Source: Ideonella alba (GTDB lineage Bacteria > Pseudomonadota > Gammaproteobacteria > Burkholderiales > Burkholderiaceae_C). From it: 64,000 nt of DNA. Made by a program: the position numbers and the translations under genes. Below the pieces are notes generated by a model. The model saw only the letters and a list, made by a program, of their open reading frames with translations. It had not been told where the DNA came from and ran no database searches. This document shows, in pieces, positions 34,298-43,162 of this stretch (position 1 is its first letter; each line of letters begins with the position of its first letter). The stretch covers positions 124,001-188,000 of the forward strand of contig NZ_JAGQDF010000001.1 of assembly GCF_018069875.1 (NCBI RefSeq), given 5' to 3'.

Positions 34298-35266
34298 ATG
34301 TCAAAGCCCAAACCCGCCCCGTTGCCCGCCGGCACCGTGGTCGGCGGCTACCAGATCATCAAGAAGCTGGCCGCTGGCGGGTTTGGCGTGGTCTACCTCG
34401 CCGAAGACGAACAGCGCCGCCTGGTGGCCTTGAAGGAGTACCTGCCGGCCTCGCTGGCCGAGCGCTCCGCGGGCGAACTGATTCCGCGTGTGCGTCCCGA
34501 AAAGCAGCCGCTGTACCGCCTGGGCCTGAAGAGCTTCTTCGAGGAAGGTCGCGCACTGGCCCAGATTTCCCACGCCAGCGTGGTCTCGGTGCTGAACTTC
34601 TTCCGCGAGAACGAGACCGTCTACATGGTGATGAACTACCTGCAGGGCGACACGCTGCAGGACTTCATCGTCACCGCGCGCGAACTCAAGCGCGAGAAGG
34701 TCTTCCGAGAGTCCACCATCCGCAGCCTGTTTGATGAGATCCTGCGCGGCCTGCGCATCGTCCACCAGCACAAGATGCTGCACCTGGACATCAAGCCGGC
34801 CAACATCTTCATCACCAACGACAACAAGGCGGTGCTGCTGGACTTCGGCGCGGCGCGCGAGGTGCTGTCCAAGGAAGGCAACTTCATCCGCCCGATGTAC
34901 ACGCCGGGCTTCGCCGCCCCCGAGATGTACCGCCGCGACGGCAGCCTGGGCCCCTGGACCGACATCTACGCGATCGGCGCCTGCATCTATGCCTGCATGC
35001 AGGGCTATCCGCCGGCCGACGCGCCGCAGCGCATCGAGAAGGACCGCCTGCCGATGTCGCTCTCGCGCATGCGCAACACCTACTCCGACAACCTGATCGA
35101 GGTGGCCGAGTGGTGCATGTCGCTGGACCCGTTGTCGCGGCCGCAAAGCGTGTTCGCCCTGCAGAAGGAACTCTCGCGTGAGACCGAGCGCCGCTACACC
35201 GCGCTGAGCTTCACCGAGCGTCTGAAGCTGCAGATCGAGAACCTGAAGTCCGGCGCCCGAACTTGA
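34298..35266 (+). CDS. Hanks-type serine/threonine protein kinase, soluble
   Basis: A 322-residue kinase domain with almost nothing else. Gly-rich loop AAGGFGVVYLA (25-35), catalytic Lys46 in VALKEYLP, catalytic loop HLDIKPANIF (162-171, Asp164), DFGAAR (182-187) and APE (207-209) are all present. The Arg of the HRD triad is Leu (HLD), so it is a non-RD kinase that may not need activation-loop phosphorylation. No membrane span, PASTA or FHA domain is seen. A short helical tail (SFTERLKLQIENLKSG) ends it. It forms a pair with the PP2C phosphatase 173 bp downstream. Confidence 0.93.
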   Translation: MSKPKPAPLPAGTVVGGYQIIKKLAAGGFGVVYLAEDEQRRLVALKEYLPASLAERSAGELIPRVRPEKQPLYRLGLKSFFEEGRALAQISHASVVSVLNFFRENETVYMVMNYLQGDTLQDFIVTARELKREKVFRESTIRSLFDEILRGLRIVHQHKMLHLDIKPANIFITNDNKAVLLDFGAAREVLSKEGNFIRPMYTPGFAAPEMYRRDGSLGPWTDIYAIGACIYACMQGYPPADAPQRIEKDRLPMSLSRMRNTYSDNLIEVAEWCMSLDPLSRPQSVFALQKELSRETERRYTALSFTERLKLQIENLKSGART

Positions 35267-35429
35267 GAGGCTGAAAGTCTTTCACTCATGCCCGCCTTTC
35301 ACCTGAAAACGCCCCCGCTCGTCGTTGCAAATGCTCGCCATAGCCCGAGCTATGGCTGCGCTTTGCGCCTAGATCGGAGGCGTTTGCAGGCGCCTGTCGG
35401 GCACGATCGAAAAACTCTCAGCCTCTGAG
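35266..35429. repeat. Nested palindromic element between kinase and phosphatase genes
   Basis: The 173-bp gap is filled by properly nested inverted repeats: AGAGGCTGA (35266-35274) with TCAGCCTCT (35418-35426); AAACGCC (35307-35313) with GGCGTTT (35379-35385); GCAAA (35327-35331) with TTTGC (35362-35366); and a tip of GCCATAGC-CCGA-GCTATGGC (35337-35356). The left arm also contains its own dyad TGAAAG-T-CTTTCA (35272-35284) and the right arm CTCAG-CCT-CTGAG (35417-35429). The transcript could fold into a long bulged hairpin. It may be a member of a dispersed REP-like or small palindromic family, or an attenuator or processing site in the kinase-phosphatase mRNA. Confidence 0.7.
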
Positions 35430-35439
35430 CCGAGCCACC

Positions 35440-36351
35440 ATGCGTTTCTCCGTCTACCAGATCAGCCGCAAGGGCGGCCGCGAGCTCAACGAAGACCGCA
35501 TGGGCTACTGCTACACGCGCGACTCCGGCCTGTTCGCGCTGGCCGACGGCATGGGCGGCCACCCGGAAGGCGAGGTGGCCGCGCAGCTGGCGCTGCAGAC
35601 CCTGGCCTCCACCTTCCAGCGCGAGGCCAAGCCGGTCCTGAAGAACCCCTCGAAGTTCCTGCAGGACGCGGTGCTCGCCGGCCACCACCAGCTGCTGCGC
35701 TACGCCACCGAGAAAGGCCTGGTCGACACGCCGCGTACCACCGTGGTCGCCTGCGTGATCCAGGGCAAGTCGGCCTACTGGGCGCACTGCGGCGACTCGC
35801 GCCTGTACCTGGTGCGCGGCGGCCAGCTGCACGCCCGCACCCGCGACCACAGCTATGCCGAGCTGCAGCAGACGCTGGCCCAGGTCGTGCCCATCGAGGC
35901 CAATTTCAACCGCTCGGTGCTGTTCACCTGCCTGGGCAGCCCGGGCAAGCCGGTGGTCGACACCGCCGGCCCCACGGTGCTCAAGCCCGGCGACCGCCTG
36001 GTGCTGTGCTCCGACGGCCTGTGGAGCGTGGTGCCCGACGACGAGATCGTCGACACCCTGACCCAGCGCCCCTTGTCGGACGCCGTGCCCGAGCTGGTCG
36101 AGCAGGCGCTGCGCAACGGCGGCAGCCATGCCGACAACGTCACCGTGCTGGTGGTCGAATGGGAGGCCGCCGAGGACACCGACTCCACCCAGGGCATCTC
36201 CACCCGCACGCTGGGCGAGGATGTGTTTGCGTCCACCATCCAGGCCAGCGTCGGCGATGGCCTGCTGGCCGACCTGGACGAGGCCGAGATCGAACGCTCG
36301 ATCCGCGAGATCAACGAGGCCATCCAGCGCTCGGCCCGCAAGCCGACCTGA
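35440..36351 (+). CDS. PP2C-family serine/threonine protein phosphatase
   Basis: A 303-residue PPM phosphatase. The metal-binding motifs are [10 protein letters not shown] (about 14-23), [11 protein letters not shown] (34-44), the [13 protein letters not shown] block, [15 protein letters not shown] and the C-terminal [15 protein letters not shown] tail of about 60 residues after the catalytic core is acidic and of unknown role. It presumably reverses phosphorylation by the kinase upstream. No membrane anchor. Confidence 0.94.
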   Translation: MRFSVYQISRKGGRELNEDRMGYCYTRDSGLFALADGMGGHPEGEVAAQLALQTLASTFQREAKPVLKNPSKFLQDAVLAGHHQLLRYATEKGLVDTPRTTVVACVIQGKSAYWAHCGDSRLYLVRGGQLHARTRDHSYAELQQTLAQVVPIEANFNRSVLFTCLGSPGKPVVDTAGPTVLKPGDRLVLCSDGLWSVVPDDEIVDTLTQRPLSDAVPELVEQALRNGGSHADNVTVLVVEWEAAEDTDSTQGISTRTLGEDVFASTIQASVGDGLLADLDEAEIERSIREINEAIQRSARKPT

Positions 36352-36370
36352 GCCACTGCATCCCACCCCG

Positions 36371-36393
36371 GCGGCCGGCATGATGCCGGCCGC
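36371..36393 (+). terminator. Hairpin between phosphatase gene and rph
   Basis: GCGGCCGGCA-TGA-TGCCGGCCGC is a perfect 10-bp stem in the 61-bp gap before rph. No U-tract follows (GCCACTTCG), so attenuation or mRNA stabilisation is as likely as termination. Confidence 0.45.
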
Positions 36394-36412
36394 GCCACTT
36401 CGAGAGACTGTC

Positions 36413-37153
36413 ATGAGCTACCAACGCAGCGCCGAACGCGCCGCCAACGCCCTGCGCCCGCTGCGCATCACCCGTGGCTATACCCGCCATGCCGAAGGCT
36501 CGGTGCTGATCGAGTTCGGCCAGACCCGGGTGCTGTGCACCGCGTCGGTGGAGGAACGCGTGCCGCCGCACCAGAAGGGCAGCGGCGAAGGCTGGGTCAC
36601 CGCCGAGTACGGCATGCTGCCGCGCGCCACCCACACCCGCGGCGCCCGCGAGGCCGCCAAGGGCAAGCAGAGCGGCCGCACGCAGGAGATCCAGCGCCTG
36701 ATCGGCCGCTCGCTGCGCGCGGTGTTCGACCTGAAGGCGCTGGGCGAGCGCACCATCACGCTGGACTGCGACGTGCTGCAGGCCGACGGCGGCACCCGCA
36801 CCGCGGCCATCACCGGCGCCTTCGTCGCCGCGCGGGACGCGGTCAACGGCCTGCTGGCCAGTGGCGCGCTGAAGACCGATCCGATCCGCGACCAGGTGGC
36901 TGCGATCAGCGTGGGCATCGTCCAGGGCACACCGCTGCTGGACCTGGAGTACACCGAGGACTCGGCCTGCGACACCGACATGAACGTGGTGATGACCGGC
37001 TCCGGCGGCTTCGTCGAGGTCCAGGGCACGGCCGAAGGCGTGCCCTTCAGCCGCGCCGAGATGGACGCGCTGCTGCAACTGGCCGCTGACGGCATCGCCA
37101 CCCTGGTGCAGGCCCAGCAGGCCGCGCTGGCGCAGCCCCTGGTGAAGGACTGA
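36413..37153 (+). CDS. rph: Ribonuclease PH
   Basis: A 246-residue phosphorolytic exoribonuclease that trims tRNA 3' ends. Family blocks are clear: [54 protein letters not shown], and [20 protein letters not shown] with the conserved Asp pair. Full length. The ATG at 36413 gives the usual short N terminus. Followed by rdgB after 4 bp, the typical rph-rdgB-hemW order. Confidence 0.97.
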   Translation: MSYQRSAERAANALRPLRITRGYTRHAEGSVLIEFGQTRVLCTASVEERVPPHQKGSGEGWVTAEYGMLPRATHTRGAREAAKGKQSGRTQEIQRLIGRSLRAVFDLKALGERTITLDCDVLQADGGTRTAAITGAFVAARDAVNGLLASGALKTDPIRDQVAAISVGIVQGTPLLDLEYTEDSACDTDMNVVMTGSGGFVEVQGTAEGVPFSRAEMDALLQLAADGIATLVQAQQAALAQPLVKD

Positions 37154-37157
37154 GTCG

Positions 37158-37787
37158 GTGAAGCTGGTCCTGGCCTCCAACAACGCGAAGAAGCTGAAGG
37201 AGCTCTCGGCGCTGTTCGGCGCGCTGCCGATCGAGCTGGTCACGCAGGGCAGCCTGGGGGTGGCCGAGGCCGAGGAGCCGCACATCACCTTCGTCGAGAA
37301 CGCGCTGGCCAAGGCCCGCCAAGCCGCGCAGGCCACCGGCCTGCCGGCGATCGCCGATGACAGCGGCCTGTGCGTGGACGCGCTGGGCGGCCACCCCGGT
37401 GTGCAGAGCGCCGTCTACGCGCCACTGCAGGCGCCCGAGGGCCTGGAGCGCGAGGCCCGCCGGGCGCTGCAGGACGAGGCCAACAACGCGCTGCTGCTGC
37501 AGCGGCTGCAGGACCAGGCCGACCGCCGCGCCAGCTTCGTCTGCGCGCTGGTGGCGCTGCGCAGCGCCGACGACCCCGAGCCGCTGATCGCCTTCGGCCG
37601 CTGGGGCGGCGAGATCCTCACCGCGCGCCAGGGCCAGGGCGGTTTCGGCTACGACCCGCTGATGTTCATCCCGGTCTTCGGCCAGACCGTGGCCGAGCTG
37701 GCCGCCGAGGTCAAGAACGCACACAGCCACCGCGCGCTGGCCGCGGCGCAGATGGTGGCGCTGATGTGCTCGGCCTGGGGCCTCTGA
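37158..37787 (+). CDS. rdgB: XTP/dITP diphosphatase (non-canonical purine NTP pyrophosphatase)
   Basis: A 209-residue Ham1/RdgB protein that hydrolyses ITP, dITP and XTP to prevent misincorporation. It starts at a GTG (MKLVLASNNAKKLKEL), and the motifs TFVENALAKARQAA, IADDSGLCVDALGG and GGFGYDPLMFIP are intact. Length is typical. It sits between rph and hemW with short gaps (4 and 7 bp). Confidence 0.96.
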   Translation: MKLVLASNNAKKLKELSALFGALPIELVTQGSLGVAEAEEPHITFVENALAKARQAAQATGLPAIADDSGLCVDALGGHPGVQSAVYAPLQAPEGLEREARRALQDEANNALLLQRLQDQADRRASFVCALVALRSADDPEPLIAFGRWGGEILTARQGQGGFGYDPLMFIPVFGQTVAELAAEVKNAHSHRALAAAQMVALMCSAWGL

Positions 37788-37794
37788 GCGGCGC

Positions 37795-38991
37795 ATGGAC
37801 GAGCTGCAATCGCGCTATCTGCGCCCCGGCACACTGCAGCTGGGCGCGCCGCCGCCGCTGTCGGTCTATGTGCACCTGCCCTGGTGCCTGCAGAAGTGCC
37901 CGTACTGCGACTTCAACTCGCACGCCGCACCGGCCGACGGCCTGCCCGAGGTGCGCTACCTGGACGCGCTGCGCGCCGACCTGGAGCAGAGCCTGCCGCT
38001 GGTCTGGGGCCGCAGCGTGCACAGCGTGTTCATCGGCGGCGGCACGCCCAGCCTGTTCTCGCCCGAGGGCATCGAGCGCCTGCTGGCCGACCTGCGCAGC
38101 CTGCTGCCACTGCAGCCCGGCTGCGAGGTCACGCTGGAGGCCAACCCCGGCACCTTCGAGCAGGGGCGCTTCCGGGCCTTCCGCGCGGCCGGGGTGACCC
38201 GGCTGTCGATCGGCGTGCAGAGCTTTGACGACGCTGCGCTCAAGGCGCTGGGCCGGGTGCATGACCGGGGCCAGGCCATCGCTGCGGCCACGCTGGCCGC
38301 CGAGGTCTTCGACACCTTCAACCTCGACCTGATGTACGCGCTGCCGGGCCAGGACCTGGCGGCACTGGACCGCGACCTGGACCAGGCCCTGGCCTTTGCG
38401 CCGCCACACCTGTCGCTCTACCACCTGACGCTGGAGCCCAACACGCTGTTCGCGCGGCAGCCGCCGGTGCTGCCCGACGAGGACACCGCGGCGCTGATGC
38501 TGGACCGCCTGGCCGAGCGCACCGCGGCCGCCGGCCTGCAGCGCTACGAGGTCTCGGCCTACGCCCGGCCCGGCCACCGCTGCGCCCACAACCTGAACTA
38601 CTGGCAGTTCGGCGACTACCTGGGCCTGGGCGCCGGGGCGCACGGCAAGCTGAGCTTTCCGCACCGCGTGCTGCGCACCGTCAAGTGGCGCGAGCCGGCG
38701 GCCTATCTGCGCGAGGCGCTGGCGGGACGCGCCACCTCGAACGAGGAGGAGGTGGGCCGCAAGGCGCTGCCCTTCGAGTTCATGCTCAATGCGCTGCGGC
38801 TGCGCGAGGGCTTCGAGGAAGCACTGTTCATGGAACGCACTGGCCTGCCCCCGTCGGCCGTGTTGCCGCGCCTGGAGGCCGCCGCGGCCGAAGGGCTGAT
38901 CGAGCCCTTGATGACGGCGCAGGGCCGCTGGTGGCGCCCCACCGCCCGTGGCTTCGACTTCCTCAGCGACCTGCAGGAACGCTTCCTCTGA
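37795..38991 (+). CDS. hemW: HemW (radical SAM heme chaperone)
   Basis: A 398-residue radical SAM protein related to coproporphyrinogen III dehydrogenase HemN but of the HemW type. The 4Fe-4S ligands are C31, C35 and C38 in WCLQKCPYCDFNSH; the glycine motif GGGTPSLF follows. The Cys directly after the third Fe-S ligand that HemN carries is absent (CDF), as in HemW, which traffics heme. The HemN C-terminal domain is present. Last gene of the rph-rdgB-hemW run. Confidence 0.93.
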   Translation: MDELQSRYLRPGTLQLGAPPPLSVYVHLPWCLQKCPYCDFNSHAAPADGLPEVRYLDALRADLEQSLPLVWGRSVHSVFIGGGTPSLFSPEGIERLLADLRSLLPLQPGCEVTLEANPGTFEQGRFRAFRAAGVTRLSIGVQSFDDAALKALGRVHDRGQAIAAATLAAEVFDTFNLDLMYALPGQDLAALDRDLDQALAFAPPHLSLYHLTLEPNTLFARQPPVLPDEDTAALMLDRLAERTAAAGLQRYEVSAYARPGHRCAHNLNYWQFGDYLGLGAGAHGKLSFPHRVLRTVKWREPAAYLREALAGRATSNEEEVGRKALPFEFMLNALRLREGFEEALFMERTGLPPSAVLPRLEAAAAEGLIEPLMTAQGRWWRPTARGFDFLSDLQERFL

Positions 38992-39100
38992 CATCGGCGC
39001 GCCACGGGCGCGTCACGGTCTGGTCACCCCGTGTGGCGAGCATGTGCTGCTCGTCCCGCCAGCACGGCGGACGTCAGATGACGAACACAGGAGGACCTTC

Positions 39101-40225
39101 ATGCACACCCCCCTCTGGCGCGCGCTCGCGCTGGCCGCTGCCGCGCTGGTTCTGCAGGCCTGCAGCGGTGGCGACACCGTCACCACGCTGGATGGTGGCC
39201 CGACCCTGGTCATCGGGCACCGGGGGGCTTCGGGCCTGCGCCCGGAGCACACGCTGGCCAGCTACCAGCGCGCGATTGACGACGGCGCCGACTTCATCGA
39301 GCCGGACCTGGTGCTCACCGCCGACGGCGAAATGGTCGCCCGCCACGAACCCATGCTCGACAGCACGACAGACGTGGCCGACAAGTTCCCGGCCAGCCGC
39401 ATGCGCACCCGCCTGGTCGATGGCGTCGAAACCACAGCCTATTTCGCCGGTGACTTCACGCTGGCCGAGATCAAGACGCTGCGCGCCCGGCAGTCACGCG
39501 CAGGCCGCTCCACCGCCTACGACGGCCTGTATGAGATCCCGACGCTCGCCGAGGTCATTGCCCTGGCCCTGGGCGCGGGCCGCACGGTCGGCATCTACCC
39601 TGAGATCAAGCACTCCACGTTTCATGCCGGGCTGTTCGGCGTGAACGTCTTCGAGGACAAGCTGGTCGCGGCCCTGCACGCCGCCTGGGGCAACCGTGCC
39701 GATGCCCCGGTGTACATCCAGTCCTTCGAGGTGTCGAACCTGCAGTACCTGCGCACGCGCACGGCGATGCGGCTGGTGCAGCTGATCGATGCCGATGACG
39801 TCAAGGCCGACGGCTCGATGTCGCTGGTCGCCCCCTACCGCCAGCCCTACGACTTCGTCGTCAAGGGCGATCCCCGCACCTTCGCCGATCTGCTGAGCGA
39901 CCAGGGCCTGGATTTCGTGAAGGGCTATGCCGACGCGGTGGGCCCCTGGAAGCCCTACCTGGTGAAGACGGTCGACGACGGCACGGACCGCGATGGCGAT
40001 GGCCAACTGACGATCAACGACCGGCGCCTCGTGGGATCGACGGGCGTCATCGAGCGGGCGCACCAGCGTGGCCTGCGGGTCCACACCTGGACCTTCCGCA
40101 ACGACGCCAGCGGCTACGGCTTCAGCGATCCGCAGCAGGAGATGACCTACTACATGCAGCTGGGTGTGGACGGTGTGTTCACCGACTTCCCGGCCACCGG
40201 CGTCGCGGCACGCAAGGCACTGTGA
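39101..40225 (+). CDS. Glycerophosphodiester phosphodiesterase, lipoprotein
   Basis: A 374-residue periplasmic GDPD. The signal ends in lipobox LQAC (Cys21). Catalytic motifs are GHRGASGLRPEHT (His40) and FIEPDLVLTADGEMVARHEP with the Glu-x-Asp metal pair and second His. It splits glycerophosphodiesters to glycerol-3-phosphate and alcohol, like GlpQ. A perfect EF-hand-like loop DRDGDGQLTIND lies at residues 296-307, between catalytic strands, and may bind calcium. AGGAGG is 7 nt upstream of the ATG. Convergent with cheB. Confidence 0.92.
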   Translation: MHTPLWRALALAAAALVLQACSGGDTVTTLDGGPTLVIGHRGASGLRPEHTLASYQRAIDDGADFIEPDLVLTADGEMVARHEPMLDSTTDVADKFPASRMRTRLVDGVETTAYFAGDFTLAEIKTLRARQSRAGRSTAYDGLYEIPTLAEVIALALGAGRTVGIYPEIKHSTFHAGLFGVNVFEDKLVAALHAAWGNRADAPVYIQSFEVSNLQYLRTRTAMRLVQLIDADDVKADGSMSLVAPYRQPYDFVVKGDPRTFADLLSDQGLDFVKGYADAVGPWKPYLVKTVDDGTDRDGDGQLTINDRRLVGSTGVIERAHQRGLRVHTWTFRNDASGYGFSDPQQEMTYYMQLGVDGVFTDFPATGVAARKAL

Positions 40226-40241
40226 CCGGGCGGCGCCGCGC

Positions 40242-41336
40242 TCAGACCCGGTGCAGCATCGCGCCGTGGGTGGCGCGCAGGCGCTCGATCAGCTTGGGCG
40301 CGATCTGGGTGAGCGGCAGCACCTCGTTGGCGGCGCCGTGGTTGATGGCTTCGCGCGGCATGCCGAAGACCACGCAGCTGGCCTCGTCCTGGCAGTAGTT
40401 GTAGGCGCCGGCATCGCGCATCGCCTTCATGGCCTTGGCGCCGTCGCCGCCCATGCCGGTCAGCATGATGCCGAAGGCATTGGGGCCGACCACGCGCGCG
40501 GCGGATTCGAACAGCACCTCGACCGAGGGCTTGTGGCGGTTCACCGGCTCGCCGTCGCGCACGCGGGCGATGTAGTTGGCGCCGGAGCGCTCCACGCTCA
40601 GGTGCAGGCCGCCCGGCGCGATGTAGGCGTGGCCGGGCAGGATGCGTTCGCCGTCCACCGCTTCCTTCACCCGGATCTTGCACAGCCCGTCCAGCCGCGC
40701 CGCGTAGCTGCGCGTGAAACCGGGCGGCATGTGCTGGGTGATCACCACCGCGGGCGAGTCGGGGGGCAGGTTGACCAGCACTTCCTTGGTGGCCTCGGTG
40801 CCGCCGGTGGAGGCGCCGATGAAGATCAGCTTCTCGGTCGACACCCGGCCCAGGCTGGGCAGGGGCGCGCTGGGCGCGGCGGCGGCCGGCGCCGCGCCGG
40901 CCTGGGCCACGGTGGACGGCGGCAGGCGACGGATGTGGGCGCGGCTGGCGATGCGGATCTTGTCGGTGATCTCCTCGGCCAGCTGTTTCAGGCCATCGGA
41001 GATGCCGACCTTGGGCTTGGCGACGAAGTCCACCGCGCCCAGCTCCAGCGCCTTGAGCGTGACCTCGGCGCCGCGCTCGGTCAGCGTGGAGACCATCACC
41101 ACCGGCATCGGCCGCAGGCGCATCAGGCGGGCCAGGAAATCGATGCCGTCCATGCGCGGCATTTCCACGTCCAGCGTGATGACGTCGGGGTTGATGTTGC
41201 GGATCATCTCGCGCGCCGCAAAGGGATCGGCGGCAGTGCCCACGCACTGCATGTCCGGTTGCCGGTTGATGATCTCGGCCAGCAGGTTGCGCACCAGCGC
41301 CGAGTCGTCGACCACCACGACACGTGTCTTGGCCAT
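40242..41336 (-). CDS. cheB: Chemotaxis protein-glutamate methylesterase/deamidase CheB
   Basis: A 364-residue response regulator with effector. The receiver domain has [11 protein letters not shown] and phospho-acceptor Asp56 ([12 protein letters not shown]). After a linker rich in Ala/Pro (about 143-163) the methylesterase domain shows [11 protein letters not shown] (Ser176), [10 protein letters not shown] (His202) and [12 protein letters not shown] (catalytic Asp). It removes methyl groups from chemoreceptors. Start is the ATG at 41336 ([11 protein letters not shown]). Last gene of cheR-cheD-cheB on the minus strand. Confidence 0.95.
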   Translation of the reverse strand: MAKTRVVVVDDSALVRNLLAEIINRQPDMQCVGTAADPFAAREMIRNINPDVITLDVEMPRMDGIDFLARLMRLRPMPVVMVSTLTERGAEVTLKALELGAVDFVAKPKVGISDGLKQLAEEITDKIRIASRAHIRRLPPSTVAQAGAAPAAAAPSAPLPSLGRVSTEKLIFIGASTGGTEATKEVLVNLPPDSPAVVITQHMPPGFTRSYAARLDGLCKIRVKEAVDGERILPGHAYIAPGGLHLSVERSGANYIARVRDGEPVNRHKPSVEVLFESAARVVGPNAFGIMLTGMGGDGAKAMKAMRDAGAYNYCQDEASCVVFGMPREAINHGAANEVLPLTQIAPKLIERLRATHGAMLHRV

Positions 41337-41361
41337 GTTGTTTTCCTTGGGTTCGTGGTCC

Positions 41362-42060
41362 TCAGAACAGATCGATCGAGCCGCCGCCGGTGCTGGCCGG
41401 CACCACCTTCTGGGCCGCGGCGCGTTCCTGCGCCACCAGGGCCTCGGCATTGGTGGGCGCCAGGCGCTTGACCATGGCCTTGCCGCTGGCCGGCAGGAAG
41501 CAGACCTTGCGCGGGTAGACGTCCATCACGTCCTTGGAGACGATGGGAATGCGCTCGGTGGCCAGGAAGTGGGTGACGAACTCGGTGTTGCGCTCGCCCA
41601 CGTTGATCGAGTTCATGCCGCTGATCACCGCGCCGCCGCCGAAGATCTTGGCCTCCATCGTCAGGCGCGAGGCGCCGCGCTTCATCATCTCGTTGATCAG
41701 CAGTTCCATCGCGTAGCTGCCGTAGCGGCCGCTGTCGCCGCTGCCTTCGGGCAGCATGAAGTGGTTCATGCCGCCAATGCGCTTTTCGCGGTCCCACAGG
41801 CAGGCGGCGATGCACGAGCCCAGCGTGGTCATCACCAGCAGGTCCTCGTTGTCGACGTAGTACTCGCCGGGCAGCACCTTGACCGCCTCGTTCTTGAAGT
41901 GCGCGTCGTAGAAGAAGAAGGAGGCCTCGCCGGGCTTGCGCGACACGGCCTTGAGCCGCTCCAGGCGCGAACCGGCCGGGCTCTGGCCCGTCATCAGGCC
42001 GCTCAGGCGCGGAGGCGGCATCGCAGGCCGGGGCGAGGAGGTCGAGGGGGTCAGGGCCAT
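41362..42060 (-). CDS. cheD: Chemoreceptor glutamine deamidase CheD
   Basis: A 232-residue CheD. The catalytic motif is [13 protein letters not shown] (Cys83) with [11 protein letters not shown] (His100) and the conserved Thr/Ser in the following strand. An N-terminal extension of about 40 residues (Pro/Ser-rich, [18 protein letters not shown]) is longer than in Thermotoga or Bacillus CheD but normal in betaproteobacteria. It converts specific glutamines of chemoreceptors to glutamate. It sits between cheR and cheB. Confidence 0.94.
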   Translation of the reverse strand: MALTPSTSSPRPAMPPPRLSGLMTGQSPAGSRLERLKAVSRKPGEASFFFYDAHFKNEAVKVLPGEYYVDNEDLLVMTTLGSCIAACLWDREKRIGGMNHFMLPEGSGDSGRYGSYAMELLINEMMKRGASRLTMEAKIFGGGAVISGMNSINVGERNTEFVTHFLATERIPIVSKDVMDVYPRKVCFLPASGKAMVKRLAPTNAEALVAQERAAAQKVVPASTGGGSIDLF

Positions 42061-42091
42061 GGGGTGTCCTGTGGAGCGGGTGGGTTCGGGG

Positions 42092-42940
42092 TCAGCTGCG
42101 CTGGTAGATGGTCTTGCCGCGCAGCTGGAACAGGTCGCGCGAATCGGTGAAGTTCTCCGAATGGCCGACGAACAGCAGGCCGCCCGGTCGCATCACGCCG
42201 TGGATGCGCTCCAGGACCTTTCGCTGGGTGGCATGGTCGAAATAGATCATCACGTTGCGGCAGAACACCATGTCGAAGGGTTCGCCCAGCGACCAGCTGG
42301 TGGACATCAGGTTGAACTGGCGGAACTCCACCAGCCGCGCCAGCTCGGGCTTGACGCGGATGAAGCCGGCGTTCGGCCCGGTGCCGCGCATGAAGTGGCG
42401 GCGCAGCCGCTCGGGCGACAGGCCGCGCGCGTCGGCTGGGTACACCCCGCGCTGCGCGGTGGCCAGCACCTTGGTGTCGATGTCGCTGCACATCAGCTTC
42501 CAGCCGGCACCGTTGCCCAGCACCTCGGACAGCACCATGGCCAGCGAGTAGGGCTCCTCGCCGGTGGAGGCGGCGTTGCACCACAGGCGCACCGGCTTGC
42601 CGGTGGGATGGGCGCGCAGCGCTTCGGTCAGCGCGTGGAAATGGTGCTCCTCGCGGAAGAAGGAGGTCAGGTTGGTGGTCAGGCAGTTGATGAACTCCTG
42701 CCACTCCGATTCGCCGGCACCGTTCTCCAGCCAGCGCAGGTATTCGGCAAAGCTGCGGTGGCCGGTCTCGCGCAGCCGGCGCGACAGCCGGCTGTAGACC
42801 ATGGCGCGCTTGCCGTCATGCAGGCTGATGCCGGCGCGCTGGTAGATCAGCTGGCGGGTGCGCTCGAAATCGGCGGTGCCGAAGGCGAACTCCTGCTCGC
42901 TCTCGTCGCCCGGGCGTTGGATCTCGGCTAGCTGGTTCAT
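42092..42940 (-). CDS. cheR: Chemotaxis protein methyltransferase CheR
   Basis: A 282-residue SAM-dependent methyltransferase that methylates chemoreceptor glutamates. The N-terminal helical domain (about 20-90) carries ISLHDGKRAMVYSRLSRRLR. The catalytic domain shows TNLTSFFREEHHF, LWCNAASTGEEPYSLAM (SAM motif) and MVFCRNVMIYFD. First gene of the minus-strand cheR-cheD-cheB operon; divergent from the GGDEF gene. Core genes cheA, cheW and cheY are not in the window. Confidence 0.95.
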   Translation of the reverse strand: MNQLAEIQRPGDESEQEFAFGTADFERTRQLIYQRAGISLHDGKRAMVYSRLSRRLRETGHRSFAEYLRWLENGAGESEWQEFINCLTTNLTSFFREEHHFHALTEALRAHPTGKPVRLWCNAASTGEEPYSLAMVLSEVLGNGAGWKLMCSDIDTKVLATAQRGVYPADARGLSPERLRRHFMRGTGPNAGFIRVKPELARLVEFRQFNLMSTSWSLGEPFDMVFCRNVMIYFDHATQRKVLERIHGVMRPGGLLFVGHSENFTDSRDLFQLRGKTIYQRS

Positions 42941-43162
42941 CGTGGCGCACGCGGTGGTCGTGATCGGTGGTGACAGGCCGCGCCCGGGGCGCAGACCTGC
43001 GTCATGCCCCACAGTCTTGCGGCTGGCGGCCGGCTGTGGCGGGTGGAGTTGCACCCGCTTTGGGGGCCTTTTCCGGGCCCTGGCCGGGTGGGGCCCGCTG
43101 CTAGACTGATCCGCACCACCGGGACCCTGCCCAGGCAGGCCGGACAACCGCCTTTTCGTGCC

